A stretch of DNA of 29,672 bases from CAZWVR01 sp964637235 (GCA_964637235.1 CAZWVR010000021.1:1-29672), one strand, 5' to 3'; counted from the first letter of the stretch, positions 16,732 through 24,300 are shown. Numbers and translations: made by a program. Notes: generated by a model from the sequence alone, not told the origin.

Positions 16732-17346
16732 TTACTCACAACCACCACCTTCTGGTGCTCCGCCACCAGCTTTAACTACAGGTACCTGAGGAGTAGGTGC
16801 AATATTCTGAGAAGCATCATTCTCGCCACCTCCCGAACTACTTACTAACTCAGAAAAAGTTTTTGCATAGTCAAATAATGGTTTTTCATCACCATAAATA
16901 CCACTATATGGCGAATATGACTGCAACAAATGAGCTTTAATATAATCAAAGCCACCTAATGCCGAAAAAACATTTTTATATCCATTGAGTAAAGCCCAAT
17001 AACCTGCATCTATGGCATCAGCAGCATTTTTCCCATATACAATTTTTATTTTATCACTTTCCCAATACTTCTGATAAATTTTAGCATCTGCTTTTTTCAA
17101 TGGAACACTTACTGCCCCCGGTATATGCCCGTTCCTATATGAATGAGGATCACGAACATCAATAAAGAGAAACTTAGCAGTATCAGTAGTAGATAAAACC
17201 TCTGCCAACTGTTTCGGAGTTAATGTTTTTAATACAAACTGACTTTTATATTTATTGAAATCGTCAGTATATCTACTACAACCTGATAAAATTACTATTA
17301 CTGAGCCAAGCAAAAAATAAAACAATAAGTATTGTATCTTTTTCAT
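16732..17346 (-). CDS. Cysteine-less rhodanese lipoprotein with GAPEGGGCE tail
   Basis: A 204-residue protein with a lipoprotein signal peptide (VILSG|C, Cys23). Residues about 40-140 have the rhodanese fold pattern: LFIDVRDPHSYRNGHIPGAVSVPL, then the edge strand and GGFDYIKAHLL. The active-site loop reads IVYGKNAAD where CxxGxR is expected, so Gly105 replaces the catalytic Cys. The only cysteines are the lipidated one and Cys203 in the C-terminal tail. The tail follows a flexible Gly/Ser/Pro/Gln linker (about 168-195). By family logic the fold should be unable to carry persulfide itself, and the tail cysteine may take over that function. Spacing to the upstream rhodanese gene is 12 nt, so it is part of the operon. 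Confidence 0.82.
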   Translation of the reverse strand: MKKIQYLLFYFLLGSVIVILSGCSRYTDDFNKYKSQFVLKTLTPKQLAEVLSTTDTAKFLFIDVRDPHSYRNGHIPGAVSVPLKKADAKIYQKYWESDKIKIVYGKNAADAIDAGYWALLNGYKNVFSALGGFDYIKAHLLQSYSPYSGIYGDEKPLFDYAKTFSELVSSSGGGENDASQNIAPTPQVPVVKAGGGAPEGGGCE

Positions 17347-17358
17347 AATCAGAATTTT

Positions 17359-17985
17359 TTATTCACAACCACCGCCTTCGGGAGCACCCGAAGTTTTAGG
17401 AATATTAACTTGCGGCTGAACCGCAGGAGCACTACTTTGTGGCTGCTCAATAGTACCACCTATACCAAAATAACGAGCTGCTGCTTTACGGAAATTATAT
17501 AATTCAAATGCACTCTGATGAGCCTCGTCCTTAGGTTTTGGAGGCATAAATATAGTAGTAAACCATCTGTTCAAACCTCCCCTCATAACATACAGATGGT
17601 CATAGCCCAATCCTGTACACATTACCCAAGCCTTTTCTGCCAATTCAGTTCCATTAGAAAATAACACTACATTATAAACATCTTGATCTACATAATTCCG
17701 ATACTTATCCAACAAAAGTGAATCCACAGGGATATTTATAGCCCCTGGTAATGTGTACTTTTTGTATTCTTCGGGGCTTCTGACATCTATCAACAAAAGG
17801 GAAGGGTCTTTATTTATTATTGCTTTTGCCACATCGTCAGTAGTATAAAAATGCTCAGAAGAGAGCTTATATAAAAAAGTATGAGAATCCAATATCACAT
17901 TGTGGGGTTTAGCATTAGGCATAAAAGCCGCAATAACTCCCAAAAGTAAAAACAAGGACAGTATGATATAATCTGTTTTTTTCAT
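17359..17985 (-). CDS. Cysteine-less exported rhodanese with GAPEGGGCE tail
   Basis: A 208-residue protein with an N-terminal hydrophobic segment (about 5-22, IILSLFLLLGVIAAF) lacking a lipobox, so it is either secreted or held by a membrane anchor. The rhodanese domain spans about 45-145 (LLLIDVRSPEEYKKYTLPGAINIPV and VMRGGLNRWF). The active-site loop is VVLFSNGTELA, with Ser110 where the catalytic Cys is expected. Cys123 lies in the following helix (AWVMCTGLGY) and is not in the catalytic loop. A helical segment with RKAAARYFGIGG (about 166-178) and a Pro/Gln/Ser-rich linker precede the tail GAPEGGGCE, penultimate Cys207. It starts 17 nt behind the second YedE half gene. Confidence 0.82.
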   Translation of the reverse strand: MKKTDYIILSLFLLLGVIAAFMPNAKPHNVILDSHTFLYKLSSEHFYTTDDVAKAIINKDPSLLLIDVRSPEEYKKYTLPGAINIPVDSLLLDKYRNYVDQDVYNVVLFSNGTELAEKAWVMCTGLGYDHLYVMRGGLNRWFTTIFMPPKPKDEAHQSAFELYNFRKAAARYFGIGGTIEQPQSSAPAVQPQVNIPKTSGAPEGGGCE

Positions 17986-18002
17986 AGTCTTGTGTTTTAA
18001 AT

Positions 18003-18629
18003 TTATTCATCTAAACCTAAATCGTGCAAATCCTCTTTTGACTGTTTTGCATTAATTTTTTTCTGCACTTTATCAGCTACTAAAAAGGAAACTATTGCAA
18101 TTATAACCATCAATAAAATAAACAATCCTTGTGGTATTCCAATCCAATCAGCAACATTAACACGCCCCAAGCCATAACTATTTCTAAATTTTTCAAATAT
18201 AGGTTCATAAGTAAACGCATATCCGAATATTCCTAAAAATATGCCACCGACAAATACCATAGCATCAATCTTACCAGTAGTTGCGGCACAGAAGCTGGTG
18301 CCAGGACAAAAACCACCGGTCAAAAAACCCAAAGCCATCAATAGACCACCCACCAATGTTGGCAACCAATAAGTTTTAGGATAATATGTCATATGCAAAT
18401 CAATAGCACCCAAAGTATGGAGAATTAACAAACCAGCAGCAGCTGTCAATGCCGCAGTAAAAAAGACTTTTAAAACAGTCATATCATATCCGTAAAATAC
18501 ACCTGCAAGTTTACGAGTATTAGTAAAACCTGCGGCTTCCAATAAAAAGCCAAAACCAATACCTATAAAAAATGCAAGTATATGATTTACTTCCGTAGAT
18601 ATAATTCCTTGTGTAAAAAGAGGTCCCAT
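18003..18629 (-). CDS. YeeE/YedE family sulfur transporter, half-size protein 2
   Basis: A 208-residue integral membrane protein with about five hydrophobic segments. It carries the YeeE/YedE signature GGFCPGTSFCAATTGK, whose cysteine lies in the substrate path of TsuA-type thiosulfate transporters. I take the ATG at 18629 (MGPLFTQGIIS). A TTG at 18650 would overlap the preceding gene. The C-terminus is a cytoplasmic charged tail (KINAKQSKEDLHDLGLDE). Full YeeE proteins contain two such repeats. Here the repeats are encoded by two adjacent genes 11 nt apart, probably forming a heterodimeric channel. The substrate in this setting is inferred to be thiosulfate or another sulfane-sulfur species. 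Confidence 0.85.
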   Translation of the reverse strand: MGPLFTQGIISTEVNHILAFFIGIGFGFLLEAAGFTNTRKLAGVFYGYDMTVLKVFFTAALTAAAGLLILHTLGAIDLHMTYYPKTYWLPTLVGGLLMALGFLTGGFCPGTSFCAATTGKIDAMVFVGGIFLGIFGYAFTYEPIFEKFRNSYGLGRVNVADWIGIPQGLFILLMVIIAIVSFLVADKVQKKINAKQSKEDLHDLGLDE

Positions 18630-18640
18630 AATTTTAATTT

Positions 18641-19156
18641 TTAAGTCCAAAGTTTTCTAAACAAATAAGCAAATAGATAGCCACCGCCAAAAACAGCAAC
18701 CAATCCGATATATCCGGATAGAGCATTGACTGCCATACCGGACATTACGAGGCCTGATGTACAACCACGTCCCAATTGAGAGCCTATTCCCCAAAGGATA
18801 CCGCCAAGTAATGCGAACCACAATCGAGTTTTATTAGTAATCTTTGGGGATTTGCCTATTTCCAGATGCATTCTATTGTATATTACCGCAGAAATTATTG
18901 CACCTACCATCATTCCTAATAATTCAAAAACAAGCCAAGCATTAAAAGGCGAATGTTCCCCATTAACTACTTTTGCAAAATAATGGGCATTTTTTGCATA
19001 ATTATGAGCAACTAAATCTACGGTGCCTATAACTATACGTTTATATGCACCACTAGCGCCCAATCCTTCGCCTGAGAAATAGTATGCAATTATTACCAAT
19101 AGTCCCAGTAAAAAGCCCGCTAAATACGGGTTCATATATTTTCTACCTTTATCCAT
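18641..19156 (-). CDS. YeeE/YedE family sulfur transporter, half-size protein 1
   Basis: A 171-residue membrane protein with about four to five hydrophobic segments and the YeeE/YedE signature GSQLGRGCTSGLVMSGMA. The conserved Cys of GRGCTSG is the counterpart of a substrate-path cysteine in TsuA. An extra-membrane loop (about 40-75, with several His, Asn and Lys) lies between the first two segments. It starts 11 nt after the NrfD-like gene and is followed after 11 nt by the second half gene. A start at the second ATG (MNPYLAGFLLG, 19135) is equally possible. Alternatives are an as yet undefined sulfur-compound permease or a membrane partner that hands sulfur to the rhodaneses. Confidence 0.85.
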   Translation of the reverse strand: MDKGRKYMNPYLAGFLLGLLVIIAYYFSGEGLGASGAYKRIVIGTVDLVAHNYAKNAHYFAKVVNGEHSPFNAWLVFELLGMMVGAIISAVIYNRMHLEIGKSPKITNKTRLWFALLGGILWGIGSQLGRGCTSGLVMSGMAVNALSGYIGLVAVFGGGYLFAYLFRKLWT

Positions 19157-19167
19157 AATTTAAATTT

Positions 19168-20163
19168 TTAATGTGCTATATGTGAAATTTGACCTGCTGA
19201 AACCATTATTATCCTAAAAAGCAGTCCGCCTGCTAATATGAAAAATGCAGGTACCCAAATAGGTACATGGTAGCCTTTCAATTCCAATAATTCTAATACC
19301 AATGGAAATACTAATCCCAGTCCTATAAACAAAATCCAGAACGAAAGTGTAAATTCTCCTCCAAGGAAGAGTTTTACAGCTTGAATTTGCATCTGAGGAC
19401 CATCAATCATCGTCAAAATCATTATGCCAATTAAAATTAGTTCTGTTATAACTAAAACGACATCAATACGACTAAAAAGAGTTTTTTCCTGTTTATCTGT
19501 TGACATCCACATTATAGCTGCTGCACCAGTAGAGACCCCAGAGGTAAGGAATATCACACCTAATATTGAAGTATTCCACAAAGGTCTCGCTTGCATAGTA
19601 GAAAGTAAAATACCTGTATATATTCCCAAGATTATAGAAAGAATAAATAAAACGCCTGCAAATGGACTACGATTTTTCGCTGTCCAATCAACTAATTTTT
19701 TTATAATAGAAATTTTCTCAACTACTCGTTTTATCCAATTAAAAGCATTTGCCCATTTTTTACGATTATTTTCTTCAAAATACTTAATGATATCATCAAT
19801 AAAGCTCAATGGCCAAAATATAGACATTATGAAAATTATAGTTAAGACCCAAGCGCCCCAAGACATTGGTGAGGAAAAACGGAAATGAGTAAGAAGCTGC
19901 CAGAAAAATGGTTTATGATGCAAATCGCCTATAAGGAATGCCAAACCCAAAGCAATGATTATTGGCGGTACTATTGTACTTACTTTCACGGTCATAGGCA
20001 TTTTATCAGCCTTGCCTATCATATAATAGTAAGTTGCGAATAGTAATATACCAGCAGCTAAACCGCCAATAAAAAGATATAGCGGAATACCAAATCCCCA
20101 GACATCAAGATGTGGGTATAATTCAGGAATATTACGTCCACTAACTATCAGTTGTTCATTCAT
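19168..20163 (-). CDS. NrfD/PsrC-type quinone-reactive membrane subunit
   Basis: A 331-residue polytopic protein with eight to nine hydrophobic segments and no haem-binding histidine pattern, as in the NrfD/PsrC family. It starts after a short soluble N-terminus (ELYPHLDVWGFGIPLYLFIGGLAAG), and this PLYLF-GGLAAG stretch is typical of PsrC. A charged cytoplasmic loop (about 125-160) separates two bundles. The role is to exchange electrons between menaquinone and the ferredoxin-like subunit across the membrane, completing the catalytic-electron transfer-anchor trio. It lies 12 nt behind the iron-sulfur gene. Substrate and direction (reductase or oxidase) cannot be read from this subunit. Confidence 0.9.
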   Translation of the reverse strand: MNEQLIVSGRNIPELYPHLDVWGFGIPLYLFIGGLAAGILLFATYYYMIGKADKMPMTVKVSTIVPPIIIALGLAFLIGDLHHKPFFWQLLTHFRFSSPMSWGAWVLTIIFIMSIFWPLSFIDDIIKYFEENNRKKWANAFNWIKRVVEKISIIKKLVDWTAKNRSPFAGVLFILSIILGIYTGILLSTMQARPLWNTSILGVIFLTSGVSTGAAAIMWMSTDKQEKTLFSRIDVVLVITELILIGIMILTMIDGPQMQIQAVKLFLGGEFTLSFWILFIGLGLVFPLVLELLELKGYHVPIWVPAFFILAGGLLFRIIMVSAGQISHIAH

Positions 20164-20175
20164 ATTTCAATTTTT

Positions 20176-20709
20176 TTATTTTAGATAATAAACTTGGGGT
20201 TTAGTTCCGGCTTCAGGAGCCAAAACGAACCATTCTCTTTCTTTAAGTAATTTAGAAATCTGGCTTTCAGGATCATCCAAATCCCCAAAATACATACAAT
20301 GAGTAGGACAAACAGCGACGCAAGCCGGATCTTGCCCTTTGCTTGTCCTATGGTCACAGAAAGTACACTTATCCACATATCCATCCGGGTGAAAATAACG
20401 AGCTTCATATGGGCAAGCCTCAATACACGCACCACAACCTATGCATTCCTCATGAGTAACTTTAACTATACCACCTTCTATAACATGACTTGCACCTGTT
20501 GGACATACACGCACACAAGGAGGATCATCACAATGATTACAACGACGAGATTCAAACCACAATGTAAGCATTGGGTATTCGCCCTTAACCTTTTCAACTA
20601 TCCAATCGCGGGCATATCCGAATGGAACATTATTCTCTGTCTGACATGCAACAACGCAGTCAGCACAGCCCACGCATTTACGTATATCTAATGCCATTGC
20701 GTATCTCAT
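20176..20709 (-). CDS. Four-cluster 4Fe-4S electron transfer subunit (PsrB/PhsB-like)
   Basis: A 177-residue ferredoxin-like protein with sixteen cysteines in the four-cluster arrangement of the PsrB/NrfC/DmsB family: CVGCADCVVAC, CNHCDDPPCVRVCP, CIGCGACIEACP, and CTFCDH...CVAVCP. There is no signal peptide, as expected for a subunit exported together with its Tat-bearing partner. The ATG overlaps the stop of the molybdoenzyme gene by 4 nt (ATGA), so the two are coupled in translation. It passes electrons between the molybdopterin subunit and the NrfD-like membrane subunit. Confidence 0.93.
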   Translation of the reverse strand: MRYAMALDIRKCVGCADCVVACQTENNVPFGYARDWIVEKVKGEYPMLTLWFESRRCNHCDDPPCVRVCPTGASHVIEGGIVKVTHEECIGCGACIEACPYEARYFHPDGYVDKCTFCDHRTSKGQDPACVAVCPTHCMYFGDLDDPESQISKLLKEREWFVLAPEAGTKPQVYYLK

Positions 20710-22946
20710 GACTTAACTTCCTTTTTTTGAGGTTTAACAGTAAGAATTTTTACAAAATTATTACGCATACCTGTGCCGCCAGTTTCAGGGTCTATGAGAA
20801 CTTTTGTAATCATTTCAGTATCCGAAGCACCTTTACCATATGTTCGGCTCAAATGTTTATTTGTATGTCCAAAACCATGTGGCAGGAAAACAGAATCTGG
20901 CCGTATGCGTTCAGTTATACGAACTTTGACTGGGAAAGTACTTACTACCCCATCTTGATTTTGTAGCCAAACTTCTTGATTATTTTTAAGTCCCAATATA
21001 CGAGCAACCTTAGGATGTACCCAAAGATGATTCTCTTTTCTTAACTGATATAAATTAGGCGAGTTCAAAGTTCTACCAAAGGTATGCATAGGTACACGTC
21101 CATATATCAAATGATAGAAACCAGCAGGTGGTTCATCATGGGGTTTATATTTTGGCAATGGATCATAACCTCTCTGTGCTAATGCTGTTGAATAAAGTTC
21201 TATTTTACCAGTAGGAGTATTAAAGTAAAAATCTTGACCGTCTTTCAGATATAAAGGAGTTTTACGTTTAAAATGCTTAACACCTACTTTTTTCATTTCT
21301 TCAAAAGATGTTCCTAATTGTTCTAACTGCCATTGAATAACTTCTTTATAATCTTTCCAAGGATAATATTTTTCAAGACCTAAACGAATACCTATTTCGC
21401 GAGCAATCCACCATCCTGGTTTAGTATCATACATAGGTTCTGTTGCAGGCATACGCAAAGCAATGTTCGGAATTCTATTTTGATTTGCTCTAAGAGGCTC
21501 ATAACGTTCTAAATATACAGCTTCTGGCAAAATTACATCAGCATAGCCAGTAATTTCAGTAGGAAGTATATCAACAACAGCGACAAAATCAAGGTTTTGC
21601 AGTGCTTTAATAGTTTTTTGAGGTTGTGGAATTGATTGCAAAAGATTAGTAGCAGCAATAAACCAACCTCTTATTTTATATTCGCCCTCATATTCAGGTA
21701 AAGAATGATCAATTAAGATATTTGTCACACCAGATAGAGCATACTTATGTTTATTTCTGGTAATAGTTTTCCAATCCCATTCTGGTTCAGGGAAAGGTGG
21801 ATGCGGATATTTCGGCACTTTCACTTTTTCAGGAAAATAAAATCCCCCTCTTCTACCATATGAACCAAGTAGAGCATTTAAGATAGCAATAGCTCTAACA
21901 CGCTGAGTATCATCACCATACCAAGCGGTATGCCTACCGGGATGGACAACTACCGCTGGTTTAGCTGCTGCCATTTCATAAGCTGCTTTCTTAATTAAAT
22001 TAGGATCTATGGTAGTAATAGAAGCAGCCCATTCAGCAGTAAAATTCTTAACGTGTTGTTTAAGGAGGTCAAAGCCATAGGTATATTTTTCAACATAGTC
22101 TTTATCGTAAAGCTCCTCATATATAAGAATATGCATCCAAGAGAGCAAAAGAGCAATATCAGTACCGGGCTTTATAGGCAGCCAATAAGTTGAATGAGCA
22201 GCAGCAGTAGAAAAACGCGGATCTACTGTAATAATAGTGGCACCTCTGTCAATAGCTTCGGACATCTCTTGAACATGTCCATTGTGCATATTTTCGCCGA
22301 TATGATTTCCTATAAGCACCAAACACTTAGTATTTCTAACATCGGTAGGTTCAGGAGAACTCAACCCACGACCAAAAGTAGCCAAAAAAGCAGCTTCGCG
22401 AGTGACTAAACATTGAGAAATAGCAGGTTCAGCAATATTGCCATTACCAAGAGCCTCAAAAAGATAATGGAAATGAGTGGCCGGTGTACCATGAATAAAC
22501 AATGCTAATGCCTCTTTACCATACTTATTTATTATTTCCTTCATTTTATCGGCGACAAAATCCAAAGCCTCGTCCCAAGTAGCTTCTTTAAACTTCTGAG
22601 AACCTGGCTTACCGACCCTGATAAGAGGTTTTTTCAGTCTATCAGTATCATAATAAGTACCAATACCGCCAGTTCCGCGAGGACAAAGTCTTCCATTGCT
22701 GTGGGGATCAAGATCGTTGCCTACAAGCTTTTGAAGTTTGCCGTTTTTATCTTTATATGCCCATAGAGCACATTTCCAAAAGCAAATTTCACAAACTTGT
22801 GGAGTACGTATAGCCTTAGATTCATCAAGAGGTGTAGTATCTTTCTTCAAAAATCCCGGGACAAAATCAAGGATAGGATTAGAAAGAGACAGCCACGCAG
22901 CGCCAGCGGCAGAAATTCTCAAAAAGTCCCTTCGTGAAACTTTCAT
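20706..22946 (-). CDS. Tat-exported molybdopterin oxidoreductase (PsrA/PhsA-like)
   Basis: A 746-residue catalytic subunit. I start at the ATG at 22946 because it opens a Tat signal peptide (SRRDFLRISAAGAAWLSLS) and lies just behind a consensus promoter. The in-frame start at 23000 lies upstream of that promoter. A [4Fe-4S] site is formed by Cys52, Cys55, Cys59 and Cys88 (CEICFWKC...LCPRG). Cys179 in AISQCLVTR is the likely molybdenum ligand, as in the Psr/Phs/periplasmic nitrate reductase branch. The C-terminal molydopterin-binding domain is recognisable (RTLNSPNLYQLRKENHLWVHP). With the next two genes it forms a periplasm-facing membrane oxidoreductase. Linked YedE and rhodanese genes argue for polysulfide, thiosulfate or tetrathionate as substrate. 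A SoeA-like sulfite-oxidising role cannot be excluded. Confidence 0.9.
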   Translation of the reverse strand: MKVSRRDFLRISAAGAAWLSLSNPILDFVPGFLKKDTTPLDESKAIRTPQVCEICFWKCALWAYKDKNGKLQKLVGNDLDPHSNGRLCPRGTGGIGTYYDTDRLKKPLIRVGKPGSQKFKEATWDEALDFVADKMKEIINKYGKEALALFIHGTPATHFHYLFEALGNGNIAEPAISQCLVTREAAFLATFGRGLSSPEPTDVRNTKCLVLIGNHIGENMHNGHVQEMSEAIDRGATIITVDPRFSTAAAHSTYWLPIKPGTDIALLLSWMHILIYEELYDKDYVEKYTYGFDLLKQHVKNFTAEWAASITTIDPNLIKKAAYEMAAAKPAVVVHPGRHTAWYGDDTQRVRAIAILNALLGSYGRRGGFYFPEKVKVPKYPHPPFPEPEWDWKTITRNKHKYALSGVTNILIDHSLPEYEGEYKIRGWFIAATNLLQSIPQPQKTIKALQNLDFVAVVDILPTEITGYADVILPEAVYLERYEPLRANQNRIPNIALRMPATEPMYDTKPGWWIAREIGIRLGLEKYYPWKDYKEVIQWQLEQLGTSFEEMKKVGVKHFKRKTPLYLKDGQDFYFNTPTGKIELYSTALAQRGYDPLPKYKPHDEPPAGFYHLIYGRVPMHTFGRTLNSPNLYQLRKENHLWVHPKVARILGLKNNQEVWLQNQDGVVSTFPVKVRITERIRPDSVFLPHGFGHTNKHLSRTYGKGASDTEMITKVLIDPETGGTGMRNNFVKILTVKPQKKEVKS

Positions 22947-22958
22947 TATTTTTTTTAC

Positions 22959-22989
22959 CAAAAATACTTTTTTTATCACTAACAAACAA
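22959..22989 (-). promoter_or_regulatory. Bacteroidota-type promoter of the sulfur cluster
   Basis: On the minus strand TATTTTTG (22966-22959) matches TAnnTTTG fully and TTG (22989-22987) lies 20 bp upstream. Transcription should start near 22953, leaving a leader of under 10 nt before the ATG at 22946. This supports that start for the molybdoenzyme. Confidence 0.7.
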
Positions 22990-23021
22990 ATAAAAAACAA
23001 TGTTCTTAATGATTTAAGTTA

Positions 23022-23035
23022 TTGATTTTTATCAA
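23022..23035. promoter_or_regulatory. Perfect FNR-type operator palindrome
   Basis: TTGATTTTTATCAA is an exact TTGAT-N4-ATCAA palindrome, the consensus binding site of FNR and related Crp/Fnr regulators. Its centre is about 75 bp upstream of the predicted start of the sulfur cluster transcript and about 85 bp upstream of the divergent lipoprotein transcript. That is compatible with class I activation of the former. The regulator gene is not in this window. Confidence 0.6.
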
Positions 23036-23077
23036 AAAAATAAATTATTCAAAAAAAAAAAAGATGCTTAATTAAAT

Positions 23078-23107
23078 TTGTAAAAAAATTAAAAAATACT
23101 ACTTTTG
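23078..23107 (+). promoter_or_regulatory. Bacteroidota-type promoter of the lipoprotein gene
   Basis: TTG (23078-23080) and TACTTTTG (23100-23107) are separated by 19 bp, a full match to the Bacteroidota pattern. A leader of roughly 23 nt precedes the ATG at 23137. Confidence 0.7.
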
Positions 23108-23136
23108 CACATCAATAATCCTAAAAAGTATTAACT

Positions 23137-23898
23137 ATGAAAAAAACAGCTTTATTCCCATTGATGGCAATTATTTTAGTAGTATTTTCTCTATCAAGTT
23201 GTAAAAAAGGAGAAGAAGATCCATTTATCTCACTACGCTCACGAAAAGCACGTCTAACAGCAACATGGAATTTAAAGGAAGGACAATGGACCCAAACAAC
23301 TTATGACAATAAAAAAGTAGGAGAAAACCTCGGCTCACTATTTGGATTAAATCACTTTATGAATCAAATACGAAAAAATAAAGGCGATACTTATTCAGTG
23401 ATATATACCTATACCAATGGTAAATTACACATAACAGAAAGAGATACATACGATGATGGCACAACAGAAGAAACGAACTATGATATTGATGAATTTCAAA
23501 TAACGATGGTATTCAATAATGATTACACATTTAGAATTAACACATACGCAAAATATTCTGATGATAATTATACTCGTGAAAATTGGGAAGTAAATAGAGG
23601 GACATGGAGCTTCCTACAAAAAAATGAAAAAGCAAAAAATAAAGAAAGGGTATTATTAGAGCTAGCTTCTAAATATACAAAAGACAAATATAGCTACGGC
23701 AATTACTCTCATATTGAGGAAGATAGTACACTTTATGAAGGAAGTGGTATAGATATTAACAAACCAATGTATATTTTAGATCTCACACGTTTAGCAAGCA
23801 AAGAACTAAAAATAAAACTTGACTATAAAAAAACCGAGATGGATAAAGATTACTATGAGTTAACTGGTTATATGCAATTTGAAAAACAAAAGAAATAA
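23137..23898 (+). CDS. Lipocalin-like surface lipoprotein
   Basis: A 253-residue lipoprotein with lipobox FSLSS|C (Cys22). The mature N-terminus CKKGEEDP is rich in acidic residues just after the Cys, resembling the export signal that sends Bacteroidota lipoproteins to the cell surface. The start ISLRSRKARLTATWNLKEGQWT and the alternating strands that follow (VIYTYTNGKLHITERD, ITMVFNNDYTFRINTYAKY, WEVNRGTWSFL) are typical of Bacteroidota lipocalin-like lipoproteins, which are small beta-barrels that bind unknown ligands. It is transcribed divergently from the sulfur cluster and shares its regulatory region, but a functional link is only a possibility. A strong terminator follows. Confidence 0.78.
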   Translation: MKKTALFPLMAIILVVFSLSSCKKGEEDPFISLRSRKARLTATWNLKEGQWTQTTYDNKKVGENLGSLFGLNHFMNQIRKNKGDTYSVIYTYTNGKLHITERDTYDDGTTEETNYDIDEFQITMVFNNDYTFRINTYAKYSDDNYTRENWEVNRGTWSFLQKNEKAKNKERVLLELASKYTKDKYSYGNYSHIEEDSTLYEGSGIDINKPMYILDLTRLASKELKIKLDYKKTEMDKDYYELTGYMQFEKQKK

Positions 23899-23931
23899 AA
23901 AACGCTGTATATAAGGAAAAAGAAATTGATA

Positions 23932-23968
23932 AAAACGGGGCTGTCGTTTGGACACCCCGTTTTTTTTT
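23932..23968 (+). terminator. Rho-independent terminator after the lipoprotein gene
   Basis: ACGGGG pairs with CCCCGT, and the inner TGTC pairs with GACA beyond one bulged C, around the loop GTTTG. A run of nine T residues follows directly. This is the clearest terminator in the window. Confidence 0.9.
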
Positions 23969-24030
23969 AGTTATGAATATTAAAATTTAAATCCCGTCTG
24001 ATATAAAAGCTTATTTATCTTTGAAAAAAT

Positions 24031-24145
24031 GAGGCTCCCAAAAAGTCAAAAACAAAAATTAGTACTGCTATAATGTATTGATTTTCACCTTTTTATCTCA
24101 TTCATACTTTATAATTACAAACATAAGGACAGTTTTTAGAGCCCC
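24031..24145. mobile_element. Possible MITE-like remnant with imperfect terminal inverted repeats
   Basis: The 402-bp gap between the lipoprotein and ppiD genes holds no gene. Within it GAGGCTCCCAAAAAGTC (from 24031) is mirrored by GGGGCTCTAAAAACTGTC on the opposite strand (ending at 24145). They enclose an AT-rich 80-bp core without a coding frame. GAAAAAATG occurs on both sides (24023-24031 and 24153-24161), although not exactly at the ends. A GGGGCT-type end followed by A-rich sequence recalls insertion-sequence ends of Bacteroidota. The remainder of the gap shows only the two terminators. Confidence 0.35.
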
Positions 24146-24250
24146 TATTTTCGAAAAAATGGTAGTGTATAAAAATCAAAGATATTGTAAATTTTATGAC
24201 ATTTAGAAAGAATTTTTATGGCAAAGAAAAATGTGAAAAATTATTGAAAT

Positions 24251-24277
24251 AAAAAAGGGCGCCTTTTTAGACGCCCC
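24251..24277 (-). terminator. Rho-independent terminator after ppiD
   Basis: GGGCG (24257-24261) pairs with CGCCC (24272-24276). On the minus strand the stem is followed by TTTTTTATTTC, as expected behind the ppiD gene ending at 24301. Confidence 0.75.
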
Positions 24278-24300
24278 AGATTTGTTATAATATTTGCTTT

